This document shows, piece by piece, positions 36,149 to 48,735 of a DNA stretch of 64,000 nt. The notes beneath the pieces were generated by a model. The model saw only the letters and a program-made list of their open reading frames with translations, did not search any database and had not been told where the DNA came from. Made by a program: the position numbers and the translations under genes. Source of the DNA: Lycium barbarum (Eukaryota > Streptophyta > Magnoliopsida > Solanales > Solanaceae); NCBI RefSeq assembly GCF_019175385.1, contig NC_083341.1, forward strand, positions 22,142,203-22,206,202, given 5' to 3'. Position 1 is the first letter of the stretch; each line of letters starts with the position of its first letter.

Positions 36149-36892
36149 TATGCTTTTATTTTTTGGGGGGCTTCTCATTCGGTGATCGGTACTCATATTG
36201 AGACATGACTAAATATGAATTTGTGTCAAAAAGTACCTAAATATGCTTTCATTGGCAATTTATAATAAATGATAAATATTCTGCGATAACATGCCATATT
36301 ATACTAAATAGTTGTAAATAAATTTTCCATTGTACGCAGTATATAACTTAACTCATTCTTCTTTTTCTAACAGGTTCTGCTCTTGTGCTTTATAGTAAGC
36401 ACCTTCACATATGGATCGATGGCAACTATGGGGTACTTAATGTACGGGCAAAATTTGATGTCACAAATAACCTTAAATCTCCCTACTGGAAAAATTAGCT
36501 CGAAAATCGCGATATACACGACATTGATCAATCCATTAACCAAGTATGCTCTCGTCGTCTCTCCAATTGTGACTGCCATTGAAGATACATTACCTTTTCG
36601 AAAGAGTAGATTTATCGTGAGCGACTTCATCAGAACATTTTTGGTTATCAGCACAATCATTGCGGCGTTAGCCGTTCCGTTTTTCGGATATGTCATGACA
36701 TTTATAGGCGCATTTTTGGGCGTTAGTGTGTCTATATTATTGCCATGCCTATGCTACCTCAGGATCAAGAAGCCTTCATCAAGGAATTTTGATATAGAAA
36801 TTATGTTTATTGGGGTGATATTAATTTTTGGTTCTTCTGTTGCCATATCTGGAACTTACATTTCTTTGAAAAGCATCATAAGTCATGTTTAG

Positions 36893-37923
36893 GGGTGGCA
36901 GATGAGCCGTTTGAGCTGAATTTGGACGGATCAAAATGAATTGAATGAATAAATAGGTCATTGGCCAGCAACCATGCTCAAAAATTTATTTGGGCTAAAA
37001 TAGGGTTGTTTTAGATGGGCCAAATAATGACTTGTCGCTCAACCCGTCCAACTTGATCCTTTTTTTCCCTTCTAGAAATATCAATAGACATTACAAACCA
37101 AATATTCCCAAACAATTCATATATAGTGTGCACAAATTCAAGTTCCTAAGTTCTGAAATCACGCATTTCAATCTTTTCAAAATTAAATTTTACTAAGTTG
37201 CATGACTAAATCTTGACTTGATTTTTATAGTTGAAGTCATTTGTAAGATATGTTGAAAAAAATGATTAATTCTGCTTCATAAGTCCTTCTTTTGAATTTA
37301 CTTTAGAATTTAGTAATTTTTATTTTAGACCTAATACTATTGGAAACAAAAATATTGATACTAACAAAAATTTCTTACTTGTAGCAAGTCCTTAGTTTTA
37401 ATATTTAAATTTTGTTAGATGTAAACAACTCTTTAGTTATCTGTTTTCGATGTCCACGGTGAACAAAAATTTGAAATAATAATAATTTTTAGTTATATCC
37501 ATATAGAGTATACGGAAAAGGGCCAAAAATGTCCTGGACTATCTCAAAAGATCTAAATATATCTTTCATCAACCTATTTTGCTAAAAGTACCCCTCCGCT
37601 CATATTTTGACTCATTTTTGCCTTAAAAAGTAATAGACCTCTTTTTTATTTTATTTTTAATAGTTTTTTTTTAAAAAAAAATTATTTAAATTTTTCCTCC
37701 CTTTCTTTTTAAATTGACATTTAAGGCTTCGGTTTGTCTTATGCTCAGGTATAATTTATTTTTTAAATTATTATTTATTATGTGTCATATTCCTATTGGA
37801 CGAAATTTAAACTCAACATATATAACTTTTTCATAAGACATATAAATTATTTTATTTGTTCAAAATAAATTATTATTTGGTCACAAAAAAAATAATAAAA
37901 TATAAAATTATTATTTTATTTGT
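36893..37923. other. No gene; AT-rich 3' flank
   Basis: Sequence downstream of the transporter. A stretch starting GGAAAAGGGCCAAAAATGTC at about 37513 resembles one end of a MITE, but no partner end was found. Otherwise nothing supported. Confidence 0.45.
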
Positions 37924-38977
37924 TCACCCAACTTTGCCATAAAACATACTCTCTCTGTCCCAATTATGTGATACATTTCGGATTTCGAGAGCCCCTTGAT
38001 CATCCCTAGCTTCCTCTTTTTTAACTCTAAATGAAGAGAACTGCCATCTATCAATGTTTAGGTGCCCCTTGATCTGTCTAGGCATGGAATTTGGGTTAGT
38101 ATAAGCTCTAACTATGTCAACACCATGGCTCATGGAAGCAAGTTTATCAGCCACTTTGTTGGCTTCTCTAAAACAATGCCTAATAATTACATTAGACAAT
38201 TTACTAATTTCAACTGTTTCCTTAATCCTCCAAGTTTGGACCAATTGCCAGAAATGCAGTTCCGAAGGAAAAGAGAATCAGTTTCATAATTATGAGATTA
38301 TTCCCATTGTCAATGCACCACTTGACGCCAAAGAGAAATGCAATTGCCTCAACATTGTTACTGGTACCAGATCCTAGAGGTAGGATAAAAGCCATGATGC
38401 AGTTACCTAAGGAATCTCTGATCAAACCACCTTCTCCACTTGAGTTGCCAACACAGGATCCCTCAGAGTTCATCTTGACAAACAAGATTGGAGGTTTATG
38501 GGTGTTCATCTTAACAAACAAGTCCTGACACTATTTCATAAGTTGCCAAAGTTTTGAGGATAATTTGTAAGTGTCCTTTCTTCCACTACTGAAGATGATA
38601 GTGTCATTTGCAAGAGAAAGATGATTAACTTGAGGGCCCGAATCATTCATGGAAAACTTTTGAAAGCAAGTACTCTAGTGCATTTAACATTTTAGGAAGT
38701 AACTCAGCAGAAAGAACAAAAAGACTAGGAGAAAGAGGATCCCCCTTTCTGAGTCATCTAAAGAAACCATGTCTGCTGCCATTTACTAGCACAGTGTACC
38801 AATTATTAGAGATGTATCTATTGATCAAATCAATCCAAGAATTAGCAAAGCCAAATTTTCTTAATATGAAACCAAAAAACTCTATTATAAGCTTTAGATA
38901 TATCTAATTTAAGCACTACATTACCACCATAGTTAGGTCTATTAATTAATATCATTCACAATTTCCTGCGCTAGAAT
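37924..38977 (-). pseudogene. L1-type LINE remnant (RT end and RNase H)
   Basis: Decayed minus-strand coding sequence. 38521-38222 has an RNase H-like start (VKMNSEGSC, GEGGLIRDSLGN, NNVEAIAFLFG) and 38244-37924 its end (RHCFREANKVADKLA). Further upstream, near 38600, the reverse-transcriptase box reads HLSFANDTI, with Asn in place of the first catalytic Asp. Near 38965-38945 the frame gives ILAQEIVNDIN. These are successive parts of an L1 ORF2 with an RNase H tail. Many stops and frameshifts. It is continued on the far side of the Copia insertion at 44410-44512. Confidence 0.75.
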
Positions 38978-39390
38978 TGTAGGAAAAACAAGGAAATATA
39001 TGGAGAAATTTTCTGCATATCATTTTGTGTTCACTATACCAATATATATACAAAACAAAAGAAGATAAGGTTGTACTATTCTAATCCAGCTGTCCTATAC
39101 AATTTACTGGCATATAACTAACTTTTATTCCTTGTACAAGAAATAGGAATCTGCTAGAATGTATATACGTGTATGAATCTAAAACTGAGGAAATATCTAC
39201 ATTTGTTTATGTGGGCTGAACAAGAGTAATTGGGCCTTTTTCTCTATATCTTTGTCTGTACAGAACCAAAGGCCCAATAGTGGTAAAATTAACTCAGTGA
39301 GAGAATGGAACAGATGTTGACTTCGATATGCACAAGGATGATGAACTTCTTGTCTTCTTCAATAGATATGAACACAGACCATGTCCAACA
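38978..39390 (-). repeat. 3' LTR of the Copia element
   Basis: 413 bp. On the minus strand it is preceded by the polypurine tract TTGAGGGGGG (39391-39400) and runs from TGTTGGACATGG to TTTTTCCTACA. Differs from the 5' LTR at seven sites. Confidence 0.95.
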
Positions 39391-39400
39391 CCCCCCTCAA
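39391..39400 (-). other. Polypurine tract
   Basis: TTGAGGGGGG on the minus strand, directly upstream of the 3' LTR; primer for plus-strand DNA synthesis. Confidence 0.85.
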
Positions 39401-39535
39401 GTTGGAAGGGTGTGGAGAAACCCCCAACTTGCCAAGTAATCGATGATGAGGGAGAGCAGGCAGCGGTTTAGTGAAAATATCGGCCAATTGGGAGATTGAA
39501 GGAACAAAATGTAAGGAGATAAGTCCGGCAAGAAA

Positions 39536-42500
39536 TTATTGTCGAACAAAGTGACAATCGAGCTCCACATGTTTGGTACGTTCGTGGAAGACAGGATTCC
39601 GGGCTATATGAATCGCCGCTTGAGAGTCAGGGTGAAGAGGTACCGGTAGTGAAGGAGAAATAGTAAGATCTGTTAATAATCGAACAAGCCAAGTGATCTC
39701 AGCAACTACCCGGCGCATCGATCGGTACTCGGCTTCAGCAGATGAGAGGGAAATCAAAGGTTGCTTCTTTGATTTCCATGAAATTGGAGTACCCCCAAAA
39801 CTGATGAAATATCCACTGATTGAACGACGTGTCTCCGGGCATGAACCCCAATCAGAATCGCAATAAGCTTGCAAGTCAAAAGAAGAAGCATACCAGAACA
39901 ACAAACCAAGACCAGGGTTTCCAATTAAATACCGAAGACAATGCATAGCAGCCTGGAGATGAGGCATTCGTGGTGACTGTATATATTGACTGAGGTGTTG
40001 AATCACAAAGGATAAATCGGGGCGTGTATGAGTTAAAAAATTTAACTTTCCAACAAGATGACGATATACAGTGGGATCTGAGAGAAGCTCACCAACATCA
40101 GCTTGGAGCTTTGTAGATGGTTCAATCGGAGAAGAAGCAGCCTTTTTGTGGAGACAATCAAATTCAGATAGGAGATCAAAGGTAAATTTCCGGTGAGTCA
40201 CTATCAAACCTTTCTTTTCTCTGAGTAATTCCAATCCAAAAAAATAGTGAGCAAGACCCAGGTCTTTGATCTTAAACTCCTGATGAAGAAACACCTTTAG
40301 AACAACCAGTTCAGTTAAGTCATTCCCTGTCATTAAAATATCATCAACGTAGATGACAAGAATGCAAACACCACCAGGAGAGTGCTTAAAAAAGAGTGAG
40401 TAATCGTTTAAAGAATGAGAATAGCCTTTGAATTGAAGGGATGCAGTGAGCCTTGCATACCATTGACGAGAAGCTTGCTTCAGCCTATAAAGTGACTTGT
40501 TTAATTTGCAAACAAGTTTAGGATTTGAAACCTGTAAACCAAAAGATATTCTCATATAGAATTCCTCCTGTAAAGTGCCATGTAGAAAGGCATTATTTAC
40601 ATCTAACTGAAAAAGATCCCATCCCTTTTTGATAGCAACAGCCAGTAAACACCTTACAGTGGTCATTTTGACCACTGGTGAATAGGCTTCTGTATAGTCT
40701 ATCCCTTGTCTTTGAATGTCACCTCTAATAACTAAACGAGCCTTGTATCTTTCAAGTGAACCATCTGCTTTGTATTTTACCTTGTAGACCCATTTTGAGG
40801 GTAGTGCTTTGTGACCAGGAGGGAGACGGACTAAATCCCAAGTTTGATTTTCCTGTAAAGCTGCAAATTCCTGTGCCATTGCATTCTGCCAACAAGGATG
40901 TAATGATGCTTGGGAGAAAGACGTAGGTTCAGGAATGAGGGTAATATTGTTTAAAAGGGACTGGTTTGAATGACACAAAGCAGAGAAAGATAATACATTA
41001 GGTGTAAGAGGAGCTGCAAGACAAGTATTAGTCACATCACTTAAACAAACAACATTACATATGTAGTCAGCCAAATGAATAGGTGGATGTTTAACTCTAG
41101 AATATTGTCTAGTGGGAACAGGAACAGGAACAGGAACAGGAGAAGGAGACTCTGGAAGTGGAGGTGATACTGGTGGTATTGGGAGAGGAGGAGGAATATC
41201 AGGAGGAGGAGTAGTATCTAGTGGACCTGGATTAGATGGAATAGGATCTGGGAGAAGTTCTGAAAGATAATTAAGTTCATGAACTGTAATAGAAGGAGGG
41301 TTGAGAGGAAAAATAGGAGGAATAGGGGTAGGTGAAGAAAAAGGGAAATTGGACTCATAGAATTTGACATCTCTGGAAATAAAAACTTTCTTGGTTTTGA
41401 GATCCAACAGTTTATATCCCTTTTGGTGAAAAGGATATCCAATGAACACATATTTAGATGCCCTAGGATCAAGTTTAGACCTCAAATGTGGTAAAGTGCT
41501 AGCATAGCAAAGACAACCAAAACTTTTAAGAGACTGGTAATTGGGAGGTGAATGAAAAAGGATCTCATATGGTGTTTTAAAATTGAGAATCCTTGAAGGA
41601 AATCTGTTGATCAAATAAGTAAAAGTTAAAAGACATTCCCCCCAATAAGATAAAGGAAGATGTGATTGAAAAAGTAAAGCTCTACAAGTTTCCAAAAGAT
41701 GTCTATGTTTTCTTTCTACAACACCATTTTGTTGTGGTGTTGCAACACATGTAGTTTGGTGTAAAATTCCTTGAGAGGATAAAAAATCAGAATTGGCTAA
41801 GCTAGACCCAAGCTCTTTAGCATTATCAGATCTGACAATTTTTACTTTAGTTTGAAATTGCCTTTCTACCATACATAAGAACTGTTTTAATACATGAAAA
41901 GCATTGCTCTTAGTTTTTAGCAAGTATGTCCATGTGCCCCTACTATAATCATCAACAATGGTTATAAAATATCTAAATCCATCATGAGTAGTGACTTTAT
42001 AAGGTCCCCAAGTGTCCACGTGAATAAGATCAAACACTGCCTTTGTAGAAATGGTACTAGTTTGAAAAGGCAGTTTAGATTGTCTAGCTTTAGCACAAAC
42101 ATCACAAGAAAAAGGTAGAGTAGGAATAGATGAATGTAAGGGAAAATTGGAAATATTCTTCATATTAGATATAGGCAAATGCCCCAATCTTTGATGCCAA
42201 AGGCTTACATGAAGAGTACTTGTACTAGCTGAACTAGAACTTACTGAACTAGGAATGGAATTTGAAAATACTTGAACATTAAAAGGAAAATTACAACTAA
42301 GTTTATTTGATAGACTGCTAGGTGAAACAGAAACTGGAGAAACTGAGTTGGACTTGATAGGTGCAGATTTGAGAATGTAGAGACCCTCTTTGACATCACC
42401 AAGAACCACTGGGCTCTTCATGGAAGGGCCCTGAAAAATTGCACCAAAGGAGAAGAATATTAACATACAATGAAACTGAGAAGTGAATTTATGTATTGAT

Positions 42501-43924
42501 AGAAGATTGAATTTAAATTCTGGTACAAAAAGAACATTGTGTAACACCAGATTAGGTAAGACAGTGACACTGCCTTTATGAGTCACTTTGAGTTTTTGAG
42601 AATTTGGCAAACTAACATATAAAACTGCAGATAAATATTTGACATTAGATAATAAAGAGAAATCATAAGTCATATGCTCTGAAGCACCAGTGTCAAGTAT
42701 CCAAGAATTAGAATGAATTTGAGAAGAACAAGAAAAAGAACTGGGGTTGAAATGAGAGGTGATTATACCAGCACAGTTAGCTGAAATAGTGGCATCAAAA
42801 TTTGCATCTTGTGGTTCCTCATACTTGAACTGCTGCAGAAGGTTTACCAATTGAGAATGTTGTTCAGGAGTCATCTGTTTCCCGAAAGAGGAAAGATCTC
42901 CTCCAAGGTGATTGTTCTGATCTTGACCAACTGGTGTTGCATTGCTATGAGCTGCAAACTTGTTTTTCTTTGAAATTGTGAACTTAAAATTAGGTGGAAA
43001 ACCAATTAGTCTGTAGCATTTACCAACATTGTGATTTGTCATTTTGCAATGTGTGCAAAACATTCTTGAATTTTGGTTGTGAAAAATCCCTTTGTACTTT
43101 GCTTCAGATCCTGCATATTTCTGTTGATTGTTGTTAGCAAACCTTTGAACATTGTTGTTGTAATTCTGATTTGACACCATAAAAGCAGCCTCAGAGGGGT
43201 GTGCTTCCATATGCACCTCTCTTTGTTTCTCTTCTTGAATAAGCAAAGAATAGGCAAATCCCACAGTGGGTAAGGGATCCATCATCAGGATGGTGCTCTT
43301 AACACTAGAATAACTGCTGTTCAGTCCCATTAGGAACTGAATCAGTCTTCCATCCTGATGGGATTTGATAGTCTTAACCTTCCCACCACAAATACATTTG
43401 CAAGAACAATGATCAAAAGTAATAAGAGCATCAAGCTCATCCCATATTTTCTTAACCTTAGTGAAATAACCTGCAATATCTGAATTCCCTTGCACTGCAT
43501 CTGAAAGTTCTTTTTGAAGTTGATAAAGTTGAGCATCATTACACTGTCCAAACCTTGTTGCTAACTTTTTCCAAATTTCTCTTGCAATTTTGGAGTAAAG
43601 AACAGATTCAACAATGTCTTTTGAAAGAGAGTTGAGAATCCAGGAAATAACCATGTCATTACACCTGGTCCATATTTTGTGATCTGGATCTGAAGCATCA
43701 GGCATTTAAACTGTGCCATCAATCATTCCCAGCTTGTTCTTAGCTGATAAAGCTATAATAAAAGCTCTACTCCAACCTGCATATCCCTTTCCATCAAACA
43801 AGGAGTTGACTAGCAATATCCTTGGTGAATCTGATGGGTGAAGGTAAAAGGGACTAGAATGGTCATTTGCAGGATTGGTTTTGATGTTTGTTTGGGTCAA
43901 TTCCGTGTCATCTGAATTCACCAT
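39536..43924 (-). pseudogene. Copia gag-pol polyprotein with two nonsense codons
   Basis: One frame from ATG 43924, interrupted by TAA at 43706-43708 (after MIDGTV) and again at 39536-39538 (after CHFVRQ). Beyond the second stop the frame stays open to the purine tract. In order: gag with the HPSD and GYAGWSRAFIIALS segment; UBN2 helices; zinc knuckle [14 protein letters not shown]; protease [10 protein letters not shown]; integrase HHCC ([19 protein letters not shown]) and DDE core ([23 protein letters not shown]); reverse transcriptase with [10 protein letters not shown] and YVDDIL; RNase H with YCDSDWG and [11 protein letters not shown] proline-rich stretch lies between integrase and RT. 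All catalytic residues are kept. The gag pattern suggests the Ale/Retrofit lineage. It could be a defective copy mobilisable in trans. Confidence 0.92.
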
Positions 43925-43979
43925 TGTGGTGAAGATTGAAAAATGAATAGGAGCAAAAAATTAGAGAAGAGCACCTAAT

Positions 43980-43991
43980 GCTCTGATACCA
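43980..43991 (-). other. Primer-binding site
   Basis: The minus strand reads TGGTATCAGAGC, directly adjoining the 5' LTR; perfect match to the initiator-Met type. Confidence 0.95.
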
Positions 43992-44404
43992 TGTAGGAAA
44001 AACAAGGAAATATATGGAGAAATTTTCTGTATATCATTTTGTGTTCACTGTACCAATATATATACAAAACAAAAGAAGATAAGGTTGTACTATTCTAATC
44101 CAGCTGTCCTATACAAGTTGCTGGCATATAACTAACTTTTATTCCTTGTACAAGAAATAGGAATCTGCTAGAATGTATATACGTGTATGAATCTAAAACT
44201 GAGGAAATATCTACATTTGTTTATGTGGGCTGAACAAGAGTAATTGGGCCTTTTTCTCTATATCTTTGTCTGTGCAGAACCAAAGGCCCAATAGTGGTAA
44301 AATTAACTCAGTGAGAGAATGAAACAGATGTTGACTTCGATATGCACAAGGATGATGAACTTCTTGTCTTCTTCAACAGATATGAACACAGACCATGTCC
44401 AACA
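43992..44404 (-). repeat. 5' LTR of the Copia element
   Basis: 413 bp, the partner of 38978-39390. On the minus strand it drives transcription towards the primer-binding site. The minus strand has a possible TATA-rich stretch (TATATATATTGG) near 44055-44066. Confidence 0.95.
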
Positions 44405-44409
44405 AGAAT

Positions 44410-44512
44410 AATGTTTTCAGTAATGGCTTTTCCTGTAACAAAGCCACTCTGATTATGGCTAATGATTCTAGGAAGGATTTTGGATGGTTATGACAACTTA
44501 AAATCATAGGTC
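44410..44512 (-). pseudogene. L1 reverse-transcriptase fragment, other side of Copia insertion
   Basis: The minus strand reads KILPRIISHNQSGFVTGKA then ITENIIL, the conserved L1 RT block, and would join AQEIVNDIN at 38965-38945 once the Copia element is removed. Same remnant as 37924-38977. Confidence 0.75.
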
Positions 44513-44584
44513 ATTACTAGCGCCCAACAAGATCATTACCCCCCGAGTCATATCCCATATCAAGTCTCCAAAATAATATCATGC

Positions 44585-44626
<42 letters not shown>

Positions 44627-47600
44627 AGAGAGAGAGAGAGTTGCAACAACATGTATTAGTGAATGACAACAGATATACATGTTGATCAGCTCTGTACAAC
44701 AATACAGTGACAGTTATGTGATTCATCAGGCCATCCATATATAGGACACACCTTTACCTGCAATATAGGTGTATACATTTTAATCGTCCATCTATAGCCA
44801 ACTCCATCCCATCAATCGCCCAACCAACAATGATATTGCAACACGTAGGTGCCACCGTGGTATTGTTTTGAACTGATTATGTATATTTGTAACTATTCAC
44901 TTATAGATGTTGTTGCACTTATATTATATACTAGTTTCTGAAAAGCACGTGTATCTCGTATTAGTCAAAACTTTTTAAATTAATATAAATAATATTAAAC
45001 TCTGTATATGATGAATAACACGAATTTTTAAAGGGAAAAACAAAATGGGAATATGGTGATAAAATAATATGGTGAGAGGTAGCCGAAAGTATAATATCTT
45101 GAAAAATCTGCTTTCACTATGACAATACTCATGTTCATATAAAGTAAATAGAATTACATCCGAAGTAACAACACTACGCTAAAAAATTATAGAAAGGTAA
45201 AGCACATGAAATAACGGTTCCAAGGGACTGATGTGGCGTCAAAAGAAATGACAAAACCAGTTAGAAGAGGAGTAATTAAGCTATTAAATCTGTATTACTT
45301 ACCATATGGCGGAGTTTAGAACATAAAGGAAAAAAAAAGAGTACAAAATGAAGTGGGATGCAAAGTGTAAAAAGAAAAATGGCAGACTCTTTTATCCCGT
45401 TCTTGTCTTGGACTGCTAAAAGAAGAACTAACGAATAAAACTCGGATTTCGCTCAAAATAGACTTTCTGATTTGCATATACAAATTAATACATGAATTTG
45501 TTCAGCAAAATTTAGGAAATAAGTGAGAAAAAAATGAGTGAAAAAGAGAAAAGATGGAGGAACTCATCCTTGTGTGTCTATGTTTTCCACTGCGATAAAT
45601 TCTCACCTTGTGTTGAATGGATTTAGTTGAGGGTTTAAGTAAGAACAAAGGATGTTTGTAACTGATGAATAAGAAGGAAGGTAAAACATCAAGACAGTGG
45701 CGGAGTCAGAAATTTGGTAATGTTGTTCAAATGTTGACGAGTATATAATTTTTTTCCGATGAATGAGTGCAACAATTTTTTTTTAACATCATCACTGCAT
45801 ACCCGCCTAAAAATTTATGGTCTATTTGATTTCGCAAGTTATTCTTGATAAATTTCATTGCAAGAAAACTCTTACGGTGATTACAATATCAAATGATTGC
45901 AACAACAAGATACCCAGTGTACGTAATCCCACAAGTGGAGAACAACAAGAGGCATTCCGAGAATGTTACAAAGCGAGAAATAACGACTAATTGATTTTCT
46001 TTGAAAAAAAGAAAGAAAGAAAGAGAACACAGTTGGATAATTAAAATGTTCACAGAAGCAATCTATATATAATATAAAGTTAGGCATAGATAAAGTGATG
46101 TGACACCTCTATATGACCACCATTCCTATTTATCTTTTTTTCTTAATTTTTTGACATTTTTAACATTTTTCCTTTTTATATTACATTAAAAATAGGAAAT
46201 TCATTTCTTAATTAATTACATTCTCTTAAGTATCCATCTTCAATTTTTTTAGTTTACAAAGCTCAAAAGTCACTGCTATTACTTTGCATTTAGTGACCGT
46301 CACCGCTTTAAATTTGCAGTTAGTGATCAAACATTTGACTCTCTTAGTTATCTCCAATGCTCTGAATATTATAAGCAATAATTACCATTACTTACCATTT
46401 TTCTCAAGCAATAACGTTGCACGAACCTATACATAAATAACCCACTCCCCCATTTCTTAATCACTTAATACACTATGATAATGAGTTGATTATGATGGTT
46501 CCGTTACCTCATGAATGATTCAATAACGTGGCTTTTCACTTACCAAAACTCTTTGGATGAATTAAATTTACTCTTATAAGCTCTCTCATATCTATTTAAA
46601 GGTTTTCACATTATCATCCACCAATTAACAAAATCTGGTTGGAGGTGTAGTTATAAACTTGGAGACTTTTTTTTACAAGAAAAAGGGAAGTTTTGCAAGG
46701 TTGGATGCAATGGAGGTACATGAGATGAAACAAGAGTGTGGTGGAGTCAACGAAGGTGTTGGACGGCGACAGAAAGGAGTTGGGACGTATGGGGTGAGGG
46801 AGAGCTGTTAGTTTGAGTATATTTAGGTCTTACAATTGAAGAAGAAACTACTTAAAGAAGAGCGGAGTCTGTAAGCGAGCGAAGGAGAACCGAAAATTTG
46901 GCGAAGAATGAAGGGAGAGGAACATTAACGAGAAAAGTGAAAAAATCGATATTGAAATTTCACTGAAGGATGCCAAGGACTCATCGGAAGAAGTTTCTGA
47001 AAGACCAACAATAGGTAAATGAGTAGTATATGTATTGAGGCTTGGACAAGATCCTTCGTCCTTTATCAATTAAGTTTGTTCTTTCTTCGCAAATAGTAAT
47101 TCACTTTTCATAATTCAATTTCACGATGAATAATTTCAAAAATTGTGAGTGTGCTGAAATTTCATGCTGACTAAGAACTTTTCTTTTTTACTATTTGTGT
47201 TTTAATCTGCTCATATAATTCATGTTTTGCTCCAAAATATCCTCTCCTATCATAAATGATTTTCTTAATATAATGCTACAACATGTTATTAAAGAGGGAC
47301 AAATGGAAAGAAGAATGAAAAGGGGGAAAATGAAAAAGGTGAAGAAAAGATAATTGAGAAGGTGCATTTTTTTTTTTTGTATTTTCTTTTACTTTTTATT
47401 TCACATATCTTCTTTGTCATGTTTTTTCAAAATATGATAAACTTCAGGAAATGTTTTAGAACTTAATATGCAAATATAAATATATTAAATATATATTAGT
47501 CAAAGACTTTATTAATTTTTTCCAAAAATAAGAAATCATTATTTTCATTTTATAGAAAAGAACGAGCTAATTGATTAAGTGGGAATGAGATGGGCAAATC

Positions 47601-47912
47601 ATGTTTTATAACACAAATTTCCCACTGAATGTCGGTGGAAAAACACTCTGTTTCTAGTAGTGCTTTACCCTTACGGTCTTCGCACTTTTAATATAATATG
47701 ATTGTACTCCACACATGATATGCACAATATTTTTGGAGACTTACTGCACGGGGTATAATGGCGGGGCGGGTCAGTAATCTTGCTGGGATTTAGGCTCACA
47801 CTTCTTGTTGTTTCTGTTCTATACATACTATATATATCCTACCACTAATATTGCAACAGGTCTACTGGATCTTTCTCGAGGGCGTAGCTGTGTTTAGCTG
47901 AGGTGAACCAAC
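44513..47912. other. No gene; microsatellite, isolated transposon ends
   Basis: 3.4 kb without a supported gene. Contains a TA then GA microsatellite at 44588-44640. A single hAT-like end (CAGTGGCGGAGTCAGAA) begins at 45695 without a partner. A CACTA-type right end (TTTCTAGTAGTG) is at about 47653-47664, preceded by CCCACTGAATGTCGG, with no left end found. A 73-codon minus-strand frame at 46848-47069 has no recognised domain. Confidence 0.5.
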
Positions 47913-48039
47913 CAGGGGCGGAGCTACAGGGGTGCGAGGGGTGGCGACCGAACCCCCTTCGTCGGAAAATTGCACTATATATATACTGCGAATTTTTTTA
48001 TTCATGTACAAATATTATTTTTGCATCCCCTTAACAAAT

Positions 48040-48164
48040 GGAGATTGTGGATCAGTGGATAAGGCGCTTGTGATTGAGCCCGCGGTCGCGGGTTTGATTC
48101 TTGGCAATGGCACATGTTTTTTTACTTTTTTCATCCAGTCGGCCAGTCCCTTAAAAAAAAAAAA
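48040..48164 (+). repeat. tRNA-derived SINE-like segment inside the hAT element
   Basis: 48047-48113 has an A-box-like GTGGATCAGTGGATAAGG and a B-box-like GGTTTGATTC at tRNA spacing, followed by a non-tRNA stretch and an A run (48150-48163). This is the layout of a short SINE. The T-arm stem is decayed, so it is not a working tRNA gene. No clear flanking duplication. Confidence 0.5.
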
Positions 48165-48735
48165 CGACGTCACTTTATTTATTATTATTATTATTATTAA
48201 AAAATCGTGGGCCATTTGGCTGGGATATAGAATCCCTAATTTCAAAAGTGTTAACATTGTTCATTTGTTCTTGTTAGAATCGTGGGCCAAGGTATTTCTT
48301 TTTTTTCCCTCTTTTTTTTTTTAACCATACTCAAAATCACAATAAATCCATTATTGTTTCTTGTTAGTTGTTAATCAACCCATTTTGTGAAATGGGTAGC
48401 TGACCCATTTTCCATCCATGAACCTCAAGCCTTGATTGTTTTAATTTTTAAATGTTGTTTGTTTGCAAAATTGATCTTCTAGATATTTATTTTTAGCTAA
48501 TAAAAGAATCAAAGTGTAGATTTTTATTTAGTAATCAATTCCCTTTTATGTGTGTTGGATTGTGGTTAAGTTGTTTTCTTGCTTATTGAGACATTTGGTA
48601 GAGTTTTTGAAATGGGATATGCTTAAGGAGTTAAGGTTTCTAATTGTTTTTTGCTGTATTGCTATATACAAGATTGAGTTTTTATTCTCACAGTTAGATG
48701 TTCTTAAATAGGCTTTATTTTATTGGCTTTTAAGA

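Larger units (their letters stand above)
31999..36892 (+). pseudogene. AVT1-like vacuolar amino acid transporter, disrupted
   Basis: Exons: 31999-32118, 32529-35451 (holding a 2,305-bp insertion at 32757-35061) and 36374-36892; introns are GT-AG. The product is an AAAP/AVT1-family permease of about 11 membrane segments that would move amino acids across the tonoplast by proton antiport. Family marks are GTSFFGTCFNGINALSG, SVPYALSQGGW, TYPDIGEFGFG, LILEGDNLQKLFPN, FCYCGHAVFPTI and LTLNLPTG-type sequence near the exon-3 start. Removing the insertion and one TSD rejoins ELYLV|AVELL in frame. In exon 1, ATG 31999 is out of phase with the conserved frame; one missing G near 32056 explains it. Exon 3 is open to TAG at 36892. 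Two lesions make it a pseudogene or a null allele. Confidence 0.88.
38978..44404 (-). mobile_element. Full-length Ale-like Copia retrotransposon, TSD AGAAT
   Basis: A complete 5,427-bp element: two 413-bp LTRs (38978-39390 and 43992-44404) with TG...CA ends, perfect AGAAT duplications (38973-38977 and 44405-44409), a primer-binding site (43980-43991) and a purine tract next to the 3' LTR. The LTRs differ at 7 positions (1.7 percent). At 1.3e-8 substitutions per site per year that is roughly 0.7 million years; the rate is assumed. It sits inside an L1 LINE remnant. Confidence 0.95.

Noticed and set aside
46848..47069. 73-codon minus-strand frame
   Set aside because: No recognisable domain, no splice or neighbour support, and within the length expected by chance.
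45170..47667. A CACTA element bounded by CACTACGCTAAAAA and TTTCTAGTAGTG
   Set aside because: The two ends do not match as inverted repeats and no TSD or transposase was seen; only the right end is noted.
48047..48113. Functional tRNA gene
   Set aside because: A- and B-box-like words are present, but the T-arm and acceptor stems do not pair well and an A tail follows; a SINE relic fits better.
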